A stretch of DNA of 64,000 nucleotides from Alteriqipengyuania lutimaris (GTDB lineage Bacteria; Pseudomonadota; Alphaproteobacteria; Sphingomonadales; Sphingomonadaceae). Positions 7,782 to 13,400 of this stretch are shown here, in pieces. The notes under the pieces are model-generated. The model was given only the letters and a program-made list of their open reading frames with translations, was not told the DNA's origin and did no database searches. The first letter of the stretch is position 1; every line of letters begins with the position of its first letter. The stretch spans positions 992,001-1,056,000 of the forward strand of contig NZ_QRBB01000001.1 of assembly GCF_003363135.1 (NCBI RefSeq), in the 5' to 3' direction. A program made the translations under genes and the position numbers.

Positions 7782-8140
7782 GCCGCGCGCTCCCTCTCCT
7801 GTCCTGAGCCTGTCGAAGGGAGGAGAGAAACATCATCCGTCTTTATCGAAGACGGAGTGCTGGTTTCGGCGGTAACGCCTACCACATGAGCCAGCTCGAC
7901 CGCCTCCTGCGAAACCGCACCCTCAGGCCAGTTCGCCGGATCGATCAGGTAGCGCGCGAACTTCTCGAGCGTGTCCGTGCTGGGGCCGCGCGGCATCCGG
8001 TCGAGGTCGTTGAAGAACCCGCTGTGGTTCACCACAACCCGACCGAGCTTCGCCAGAGTGGCATCGGATTCTTGGGCCCACGCGTCGGCGGCTGTTCGCA
8101 GACGGTCGACAAGCGAAAGAGGGGGTGCGGGCTTGTGCAT
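7778..8140 (-). CDS. Cro-like early regulator, C-terminus extended by a repeat
   Basis: A 120-residue protein, first gene of the leftward operon and divergent from the S24 repressor. Residues 10-70 (LVDRLRTAADAWA, LGRVVVNHSGFFNDL, LEKFARYLIDP) read like the small helical DNA-binding proteins found in this slot in alphaproteobacterial prophages. The last 15 residues (LLPSTGSGQERERAA) are encoded by a dispersed repeat at about 7797-7826, so the original C-terminus was probably replaced or lengthened. The stop still overlaps the next ATG. Probably repressed by the S24 protein through the operators at 8155-8225. DNA binding is inferred. Confidence 0.6.
   Translation of the reverse strand: MHKPAPPLSLVDRLRTAADAWAQESDATLAKLGRVVVNHSGFFNDLDRMPRGPSTDTLEKFARYLIDPANWPEGAVSQEAVELAHVVGVTAETSTPSSIKTDDVSLLPSTGSGQERERAA
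7797..7826. repeat. Dispersed palindromic repeat (CTGAGCCTGTCGAAGG type)
   Basis: The tract contains CCTGAGCCTGTCGAAGG, a short repeat that I know as widespread in genomes of sphingomonads and other proteobacteria. Here it lies inside the 3' end of the Cro-like gene and is read in frame as PSTGSGQ. Only one copy is visible in this window. Confidence 0.6.
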
Positions 8141-8154
8141 GGGCGGTACGTATG

Positions 8155-8225
8155 ATGGGTATCCCCATCGCCTGTCAACCGGGAATTCCCACTATTCCCG
8201 TGAGCGGGATTTCGTGGGAAAACCC
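8155..8225. promoter_or_regulatory. Operator cluster: three GGG-N4-CCC palindromes between divergent regulators
   Basis: Three sites of the form GGG-N4-CCC lie in the 89-base gap between the Cro-like gene and the S24 repressor: ATGGGTATCCCCAT at 8155-8168, GGGAATTCCC at 8181-8190, and GGGAAAACCC at 8216-8225. A further inverted repeat TCCCG-N4-CGGGA lies at 8196-8209. Centres are 24 and 35 bases apart. The arrangement resembles the multi-operator control region of temperate phages. The third site sits directly before the repressor start, which would allow autoregulation. Binding by the adjacent repressor is inferred. Confidence 0.6.
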
Positions 8226-8229
8226 GCCA

Positions 8230-8967
8230 ATGGCAGAACTGGCGGAAATCCTGCCGTCGCGCATTCGCGAACGGCTCGAGAAGACCGGCAAATCGATGCG
8301 CGCCGTGAGCGTCGCAATCGGTGCGAACACTGGTTACGTCCGCGATCTTCTCGATCCGGATCGTTTCAACGTGCCTTCCTCGGCCCGGCTACATGCGTTG
8401 GCAAAAGCTCTGGAAACGTCGACCGAATATTTGCTCGGCGAGGCGGCTTCCCCCGATCAACTCAAAAGCGAAGTCTCGATCGGCGCGGGCGAGATTGATT
8501 TTGACCGCGATCGCAACGCAAGCGAGCCGATTCCCTTGATGGGAACCGGTGACTGCGCGGATCTGTCGGTGACCGATGATCAGGGGCGGGAAGTCGCCAT
8601 CGAGCGCTCCAGCTTCGATCCCGATTTCCACGTTCGCTATATCCGCCGTCCCGCGATGCTGGCCGGTCGGCGTGGCGTCTATGCCATCTATTTCCACGGA
8701 TCGTCGATGGAGCCACGCTTCTACGCCGGCGAGGTCGGCCTGGTCGATCCCAATCGCCCGCCCGGCCCGGGAGAATACGTACTGGTCCAGCTCAATTCTG
8801 GCGACAGCGACGAGGTGGTCAGCGTGCTCGTCAAGAAGCTCGTCCGCCGCAACGCGCAGGAAATCGTTCTAGAGCAGTACAATCCGGCACTCACCTTCAC
8901 CCTGCCGCTCAGCAAGGTCCAACGCGTCCATCGCATCATGCCGCAGACCGAGCTGCTGTTCGGTTGA
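8230..8967 (+). CDS. CI/LexA-type repressor (HTH plus S24 peptidase)
   Basis: A 245-residue transcriptional repressor. An XRE-type helix-turn-helix occupies about 8-70 (SMRAVSVAIGANTGYVRDLL is the helical core). The C-terminal S24 peptidase fold spans about 130-240, with the catalytic serine at 159 in GSSMEP and the candidate lysine at 202-203 in VLVKKLVRR. Proteins of this type hold a prophage or element silent, and some cleave themselves upon RecA activation. No clear Ala-Gly cleavage site stands out in the linker, so induction could be RecA-independent. The start MAELAEIL is chosen because the operator palindromes occupy the bases just upstream; an in-frame ATG at 8155 would place them inside the gene. 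Confidence 0.85.
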   Translation: MAELAEILPSRIRERLEKTGKSMRAVSVAIGANTGYVRDLLDPDRFNVPSSARLHALAKALETSTEYLLGEAASPDQLKSEVSIGAGEIDFDRDRNASEPIPLMGTGDCADLSVTDDQGREVAIERSSFDPDFHVRYIRRPAMLAGRRGVYAIYFHGSSMEPRFYAGEVGLVDPNRPPGPGEYVLVQLNSGDSDEVVSVLVKKLVRRNAQEIVLEQYNPALTFTLPLSKVQRVHRIMPQTELLFG

Positions 8968-9023
8968 TCCGTCCCGTCGGCGGGCCACCTGCCGTGATTC
9001 CAGTCTGCTGAACGACCCCGGCC

Positions 9024-9893
9024 TCATCCATCTTGCTTATCGCGCGTGGTCTTGCGCCCGTGGTGTATCGTCCAGGCGAGGGCGATCAGTGCGATCAGCA
9101 CCCCGATAAAGCCCCAAATCGTAGCGGGTGAAGTTACGTAGTGATGCAAGAGGTCGACATTGGTGACCTCTACCTGCATCGGCTTCTCGTAGATTTTTCT
9201 GTCCTCGTCGGGTATGGACCGGCCGCCATAATCGATGATGTTCCGTGCGATTAGCCGCAGTGTGAAATCTTCGGTGCGCTCGGCCCTGACCGACCATTCG
9301 ACCGTGGTCGAACGGTTCGGCAGTACCGTCACCCGCCTCGCGCGATCTGGCGCGATCGAGACGTCGGAATCTCCGGTCGTGAGCTCGACTTCGACCAAGT
9401 TCGCCATAGGGTCCGCTCGCGACACCTTTTTGCCGCTCAACCCGATCAGCTCCTGGAACTTCTCGCCTTGCGGATTGAGGACGAGCCGGACGGTCTCGGG
9501 CTGGTTGTAGCGCACGGTCTGAAGCTGATTGAACTCGCTCTCACGGACCGGCAGAGCTTCGAATATTCGCTCGGTCAACTCACCTTCGCGCTCCATTCGG
9601 ACTATTTCGGTCATCGCCTCATCGACCACCGTATCTTCGATCATCTTGTCATCGACGATCGCGTCTTCGGCCATTGCATCTTCGGCCATCGTGTCTTCGG
9701 CCATCGTGTCATCAACGATCATGCCTTCGGTCGTTGAGGTTTCACCCCTCCGATCGTCGCTATAGCGCGCGAGCAGTCTATCTTCCGGAGTGTTCCAAAT
9801 CCCTCTTAGCGTCGCGGCAAGCAATGTCGCCGCGATGATGACACCGACCGCGCAGCCGATTGCCTTAGCCTTGTTGCTCGGCTCCTCTGCCAT
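9024..9893 (-). CDS. Bitopic membrane protein with pentapeptide acidic repeat
   Basis: A 289-residue protein with a membrane helix at about 11-30 and another near the C-terminus at about 255-277 (IWGFIGVLIALIALAW), followed by a basic tail. Between them lies a probable extracytoplasmic region. It begins with seven consecutive pentapeptides of the type (V/A/I)(E/D)(D/E)x(M/I/V) at residues 60-94 and continues as a beta-rich domain of about 150 residues. No family is recognised. It lies 12 bases downstream of another small membrane protein gene and is probably cotranscribed with it. Base composition is lower in G+C than flanking element genes. I interpret the pair as cargo of the element; the role is unknown. 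Confidence 0.65.
   Translation of the reverse strand: MAEEPSNKAKAIGCAVGVIIAATLLAATLRGIWNTPEDRLLARYSDDRRGETSTTEGMIVDDTMAEDTMAEDAMAEDAIVDDKMIEDTVVDEAMTEIVRMEREGELTERIFEALPVRESEFNQLQTVRYNQPETVRLVLNPQGEKFQELIGLSGKKVSRADPMANLVEVELTTGDSDVSIAPDRARRVTVLPNRSTTVEWSVRAERTEDFTLRLIARNIIDYGGRSIPDEDRKIYEKPMQVEVTNVDLLHHYVTSPATIWGFIGVLIALIALAWTIHHGRKTTRDKQDG
9612..9716 (-). repeat. 15-base tandem repeat encoding pentapeptides
   Basis: Seven in-frame 15-base units, the three most alike reading AEDTM, AEDAM and AEDAI. Near-identity of adjacent units (TCTTCGGCCATCGTG on the + strand) suggests slipped-strand expansion. The copy number may vary between strains. Confidence 0.7.
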
Positions 9894-9905
9894 ACGCAGT
9901 TCCCC

Positions 9906-10550
9906 CTAGCTTGCTTCGTCTCCCAGCAGTTGGTCGAGGTCGGCGCCCGCCTTGGTCGCAACCGCCGCTCCCCCGGCCGCACATGCAAGTGTCGCAGAGT
10001 TCGCGCTATCCAGATCGGATCGGATGCCCTCGACAACCGAGGGGCGCATGTCGCCATCGAACAACTCAGCTGCCTTCCCCGCAGCATCGCCTTTGAGCAT
10101 GGCAGCAATCTGGCACGATTCGCGGGCTTCATCAGCCTCTTCTTCGAATGGTTCGAGCACTTCGGGCAGCGAGATCTCGCGATATGCAGACCAGGCCGAT
10201 TCGCAGCCGCTCTCGGCTTCGCGGGCGACGCGGTAGCCACTATAGACATCGCCCGACCCGTCGCCGACCGCAGTCATCGCGGTGCCCAGCTCGCCTATCC
10301 TGCTGTCGCATCCCTGCATCCGGGTGGTGAGCTGAAGATACCACTGCGCAATGTCGGCCTGCTCGGTGTCGCTGAGCTCTGCCGTATTAGGCGCCGCGGT
10401 CGCCACAGTCTCGGCACCCTCGGTCTCTTCCGGATCTGGGCCAAACAGAACCCCGAGTACTACCAGTCCGAAAAAGGCTCCGCCTGCGACCAGGCAACCC
10501 TTGCCAAGTTTGCCGGACTTTTTTCCCTCGCCCCCGCCTTCGTCGGACAT
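9906..10550 (-). CDS. Small membrane-anchored protein (cargo candidate)
   Basis: A 214-residue protein with a Gly/Lys-rich N-terminus, one membrane helix at about 18-36 (CLVAGGAFFGLVVLGVLF) and a mostly helical remainder holding four cysteines (in QGCDS, SGCES, ESCQI and LACAA). The cysteines could form two disulfides if the domain faces the periplasm. The start MSDEGGG is used because GGGAGG lies seven bases before it; an upstream extension has no such site. First gene of a leftward pair with the repeat-containing membrane protein. Not recognised. Divergent from the small-gene cassette at 10686, sharing its operator region. Confidence 0.65.
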   Translation of the reverse strand: MSDEGGGEGKKSGKLGKGCLVAGGAFFGLVVLGVLFGPDPEETEGAETVATAAPNTAELSDTEQADIAQWYLQLTTRMQGCDSRIGELGTAMTAVGDGSGDVYSGYRVAREAESGCESAWSAYREISLPEVLEPFEEEADEARESCQIAAMLKGDAAGKAAELFDGDMRPSVVEGIRSDLDSANSATLACAAGGAAVATKAGADLDQLLGDEAS

Positions 10551-10605
10551 TTTTGACCTCCCCTGTTGCCGGAACATTGCGGCACGACCCGCCCCAACAC
10601 AACTC

Positions 10606-10650
10606 CGATGGGTATTCCCGCCATTTGTTATTGACGATGGTAAAACCCAT
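10606..10650. promoter_or_regulatory. Second operator region with GGG-N4-CCC-type palindromes
   Basis: GGGTATTCCC lies at 10610-10619 and the near-palindrome ATGGTAAAACCCAT at 10637-10650. Both resemble the operators at 8155-8225 (compare ATGGGTATCCCCAT). They sit in the gap between the divergent genes starting at 10550 (-) and 10686 (+). If functional, the S24 repressor would also silence the integration cassette. This is inference from shared motif. Confidence 0.5.
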
Positions 10651-10685
10651 CATTATCTCCCGCCGCCATCGCAAGGGAGACCATC

Positions 10686-10955
10686 ATGCTCGCCACCATT
10701 TCCGAATTCCCCCACGCAGGCAGTCGGGGCTACTGCGTCGGCACCGCCGATCCGGTCACCATCATCCGCCACAATGCGGACGGTACCGCGCTCGTCCGCC
10801 GCGAGCCGCGCGCGCACGAACTGCGCAACCGCGATGCGAGCGGCAACACAACCATCGCACTCGACGATCTCTTCGCGACCGAGGGTGAGGCGTTCGATGC
10901 CTCGGTCGCCCGGAAGCCGAAGCCGCGCCGCACGAAGCGGAAATCTCGGGCATGA
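10686..10955 (+). CDS. Unknown 89-residue basic-tailed protein
   Basis: First gene of the rightward cassette, with a good ribosome-binding site (AAGGGAGA, 8 bases before ATG). The centre has short beta strands (VTIIRHNADGTALVRRE) and the C-terminus is very basic (KPKPRRTKRKSRA), suggesting nucleic-acid binding. The stop overlaps the ATG of the next gene (ATGA). No family recognised. Confidence 0.65.
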   Translation: MLATISEFPHAGSRGYCVGTADPVTIIRHNADGTALVRREPRAHELRNRDASGNTTIALDDLFATEGEAFDASVARKPKPRRTKRKSRA

Positions 10956-11383
10956 CCCGCGCCGCCGCAATCATCGCCGCGCAGGAAACCACCCGCCGCA
11001 TCGCCATGATCGACGAGGCGGAGGATGCCGCGCGGATCGATGCCGGTCAGGCGCGCACCCTGCGGGCCTGCTGGCTCGCGATCGCCGCCGCCTGCGGCGC
11101 GCACCGCGAGCTGCCCCAGCTGGTCGGTCACACGAAGCTCGCCTATCCGCCCCATCGCGCGGGTGAGCCCGCCACCTTCCACTACGCGCCCGAGGATTTC
11201 ATCCACCGCAGCGCCTGGCAGGGCGAGCTGCGCCGCGCACTCGCCACCGCCCGCGGCAAGGCCCGCGCCGACACGAGCGAGGCGAACTGCCGCCGCGTCT
11301 CGGTCCTCCTGATCATCGCCATCGCCGCCGGCGTCGTCCCGCTTCCGGCGCGTGAGCGACCACCGATGGAGATGGCCGCATGA
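10952..11383 (+). CDS. Unknown 143-residue protein
   Basis: Second gene of the cassette, coupled by four-base overlaps on both sides (10952-10955 and 11380-11383). The protein is helical, with an Arg/Ala-rich N-terminus, a central part with LPQLVGHTKLAY and FHYAPEDFIHR, and a hydrophobic helix near the end (VSVLLIIAIAAGVVPL, about 116-131). The family is not recognised. Natural composition and coupling make a real gene likely. Confidence 0.6.
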   Translation: MTRAAAIIAAQETTRRIAMIDEAEDAARIDAGQARTLRACWLAIAAACGAHRELPQLVGHTKLAYPPHRAGEPATFHYAPEDFIHRSAWQGELRRALATARGKARADTSEANCRRVSVLLIIAIAAGVVPLPARERPPMEMAA

Positions 11384-11511
11384 TCCCCCGCCTGCTCGAC
11401 CTCGCGCAGGACGCGCTCGCCTTCCTCGCCACCGCCACCGGCATGCTGCTGGTGCTCCACATGATCGACCGGATCGTGTTCGGCCTCACCCTCAACGGAG
11501 TTCTGTCATGA
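11380..11511 (+). CDS. 43-residue membrane micro-protein
   Basis: Starts MIPRLLDLAQDA and ends NGVLS. Nearly all of it is hydrophobic (LAFLATATGMLLVLHMI), a single membrane helix. Its ATG and stop overlap both neighbours by four bases (ATGA at 11380 and 11508). Translation is likely coupled. No function can be assigned. Confidence 0.55.
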   Translation: MIPRLLDLAQDALAFLATATGMLLVLHMIDRIVFGLTLNGVLS

Positions 11512-11651
11512 CCTTCGACACACCCGACCGTTACTGGGACCGAAAGGACCGCCGCGAAATGCGCCGCCGCATCGCCGTCGCCGTCGCAGGGGGTGCGCTG
11601 GCCTTCATCCTGGTCATCGCTCTCGCCGCCGGCATGGGGCTGGTCCGATGA
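11508..11651 (+). CDS. 47-residue membrane micro-protein with charged N-terminus
   Basis: Starts MTFDTPDRYWDRKDRREMRRR, which is highly charged, and continues with one membrane helix (AGGALAFILVIALAAGMGL). This predicts an N-in single-span protein. It overlaps both neighbours by four bases. No family recognised; the second of two adjacent single-helix micro-proteins. Confidence 0.55.
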   Translation: MTFDTPDRYWDRKDRREMRRRIAVAVAGGALAFILVIALAAGMGLVR

Positions 11652-11797
11652 CGGTCACGATCGACAGCGAAAGCCCGGCGGGCGCGCGCCGCGCGGTACA
11701 TCAGCCCGCCGCGACCTGCGCGGCCTGCCGCCTGACCAGCTGCAACCATCCCGATCCCGTCTACAAGGGCATCGTTCCGCTGCGGGAGCGGAAATGA
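11648..11797 (+). CDS. 49-residue Cys-rich micro-protein
   Basis: Starts MTVTIDSESPAGARRAV. The centre has CAACRLTSCNH, a CxxC-x4-C-H arrangement that could bind one metal ion. The end (VYKGIVPLRERK) is basic. Four-base overlaps join it to the membrane micro-gene upstream and the HTH gene downstream. Possibly a small zinc-binding regulator; unproven. Confidence 0.55.
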   Translation: MTVTIDSESPAGARRAVHQPAATCAACRLTSCNHPDPVYKGIVPLRERK

Positions 11798-12192
11798 CGA
11801 CCGGCTGCCAGACGCTCGACGCGGGCAAACCACCCGCCAAGTGGGTCGAAATCCTCGGCGAGCGCGGGATCGAAGTGTCCGAACGCACGCTGCGCCAGCG
11901 CGCGAACGAGCTGGGGGCTTGCCACAGGCTCGGTCGAGCGATGATTATCACCCCCGCGCAGATGGACGCGATTCTCAAGGCAGGTGAACAATGCCCCTCG
12001 AACCCTACGCCCGTGGCTCTACCTGCTGGGCGCGCGGCCGCATCGAATACAACGGCCGCAAGATCGGGCGGTACATCCGCTGTAGCACTGGAGCAGCTTC
12101 GGAAGCGGGCGCATGGGACTGGTGCCGGGAAGAAGAAGAGCATCGCATCCGTGCATTCCTTATCGGCGAAGAGGCGGCAGAACGGCCGCTGA
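11794..12192 (+). CDS. HTH protein preceding integrase (excisionase-like candidate)
   Basis: A 132-residue frame. Residues 17-60 (WVEILGERGIEVSERTLR, ANELGACHRLGRAMIITPAQM) form a plausible winged helix-turn-helix, the kind often found directly upstream of sphingomonad integrases and comparable to AlpA/excisionase proteins. After about residue 66 the frame continues as low-complexity sequence overlapping the integrase gene by about 200 bases. The true C-terminus may be as read, or a programmed or accidental frameshift may shorten it. It probably directs excision of the element or controls int; this rests on position and fold pattern. Confidence 0.6.
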   Translation: MTTGCQTLDAGKPPAKWVEILGERGIEVSERTLRQRANELGACHRLGRAMIITPAQMDAILKAGEQCPSNPTPVALPAGRAAASNTTAARSGGTSAVALEQLRKRAHGTGAGKKKSIASVHSLSAKRRQNGR

Positions 12193-13100
12193 CCTTCGCC
12201 GATGCGGTAATCGCCTATGATGCGGACCCGCTGACAGCCAAGTTCCTGATCCCGATCGTCGAACAGATCGGCGACATGCCGGTGAACGACATCACGCCCG
12301 AACAGGTGCGCGATCTTGGCCGGGTTCTCTATCCCCACACCGGCACCGATCTCTGGCACCGACAGGTCATCACGCCGGTGCGCGCGGTGATCAATCACCT
12401 GCACCATCGCGATCGCAAGCGCTGCAACCCGATCAGGATCCGCGCCTACACGCAGAAGGAAAGGCTCGACCAGGACAAGCGGCGAGGGCGCAGGAGCCGG
12501 CGCGAGCGGCGGCCGGGAAGCTGGCCATGGCTGACGAAGTTCTGCGCCCACGCTCCCCCGCGGGTCGAGGCGCTGGCACTGCTGATGTTCGTCACCGGGG
12601 CGCGGGTAGGGCAGGCGATCGCCATGCACCCGCACAAGCATCTCGACCTTGCCAATGCTCGCGTGTGCATTCCCGGCGCCAAGGGGCTCGACGATCGCTG
12701 GATCACGATCCCGGATTACCTCGTGGCAAAGCTGGAGGGGATCGCGCCGCGCGTCCCCCGGGGCTGGGATCGCCGCCCGGCGAATTTGCGCGTGTTCGGC
12801 TACGCCGATCGCGGTGGGCCGCGCAAGGAATGGAATAAGGCGATCGAGGCGGCGGGCATTGAACCGCTGTCGTTCCACGAGGCGGGCCGCCACGGCTACG
12901 GGCAGGAAATGAAGGTCCGCCAGGGCGTCGATAGCGAGGCTGCGAAGGCCTACGGCGGGTGGTCGCGATCGAGCCGCGTGTTCGACGAAACCTATACCCA
13001 CGCCGAGGATGCCGAGGCCAAGATCTTGGCCGCATCTCGTACAGGACGCGTACAAGCCGGAATCGAAACACTCCCGCAACCCAAGGAAAAGCTGGCCTAA
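11991..13100 (+). CDS. Tyrosine recombinase (integrase) of the element
   Basis: A 369-residue phage-type integrase. The N-terminal arm-binding region (MPLEPYARGS, IEYNGRKIGRYIR) is typical of the group, followed by a core-binding domain. The catalytic residues are visible: R205 in TGARVGQAI, H296 and R300 in FHEAGRHGYG, W324 in GGWSRSS, and nucleophile Y335 in DETYTH. A very basic stretch lies at 162-174. It should recombine the element with the 3' end of tRNA-Gly(GCC); a copy of that sequence begins just 20 bases after its stop. All catalytic positions are present, so it is probably active. A small hairpin (GCGCC-gatt-GGCGC, 13101-13114) follows the stop. Confidence 0.9.
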   Translation: MPLEPYARGSTCWARGRIEYNGRKIGRYIRCSTGAASEAGAWDWCREEEEHRIRAFLIGEEAAERPLTFADAVIAYDADPLTAKFLIPIVEQIGDMPVNDITPEQVRDLGRVLYPHTGTDLWHRQVITPVRAVINHLHHRDRKRCNPIRIRAYTQKERLDQDKRRGRRSRRERRPGSWPWLTKFCAHAPPRVEALALLMFVTGARVGQAIAMHPHKHLDLANARVCIPGAKGLDDRWITIPDYLVAKLEGIAPRVPRGWDRRPANLRVFGYADRGGPRKEWNKAIEAAGIEPLSFHEAGRHGYGQEMKVRQGVDSEAAKAYGGWSRSSRVFDETYTHAEDAEAKILAASRTGRVQAGIETLPQPKEKLA

Positions 13101-13118
13101 GCGCCGATTGGCGCGATT

Positions 13119-13165
13119 CCTTGCCAAGGTTGGGGTCGGGCGTTCGAATCGCCTCGCCCGCTCCA
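13119..13165 (+). other. Element attachment site: partial tRNA-Gly(GCC) 3' half
   Basis: The sequence matches a tRNA from the anticodon loop onward. It has the loop TTGCCAA with anticodon GCC (13121-13127), the T arm GGGCG-TTCGAAT-CGCCT, the acceptor strand CGCCCGC, a T discriminator and an encoded CCA (13163-13165). The 5' half, which should begin GCGGGCG, is absent because that region is the integrase gene. So this is the duplicated crossover copy, not a tRNA gene. The complete tRNA should flank the element's other end, outside the window. About 235 bases without a gene follow up to the TonB receptor. Confidence 0.85.
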
Positions 13166-13363
13166 TTTTCTGCGACATCGATTGTCCCGTGTTTGCGGGC
13201 CGGATTTTCCGGCGCCGCGACGCGTCGCGCACGAATCGCGCCCGCGCGGCCATCGGATCACGCTTTCGTCCCGTAACCCGACAAACCGACCGGCGGCTGA
13301 CGAGACCGGACCAGCGCCCTCGCAGCGGGGTTGCGCCAGCCCGATCGCGCTGCTAGCGGCGGA

Positions 13364-13376
13364 TGATATATTATCA
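13364..13376. promoter_or_regulatory. Palindrome upstream of TonB receptor (possible Zur-type operator)
   Basis: TGATA-TAT-TATCA is a perfect inverted repeat 24 bases before the receptor's ATG. An AT-rich palindrome in front of a putative zinc receptor could be a Zur or Fur-family operator, but it may equally be part of the -10 region. Assignment is tentative. Confidence 0.35.
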
Positions 13377-13400
13377 CTAACTCACGGGATCGCCCATTCA

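Noticed and set aside
13085-13165. Complete tRNA-Gly gene next to the integrase
   Set aside because: Only the part from the anticodon loop to CCA is present; the 5' half is replaced by the integrase 3' end, so this is an attachment-site copy.
1-13165. Intact temperate prophage
   Set aside because: Integrase, repressor and replication genes are present but no terminase, portal, capsid, tail or lysis genes are visible in this part.
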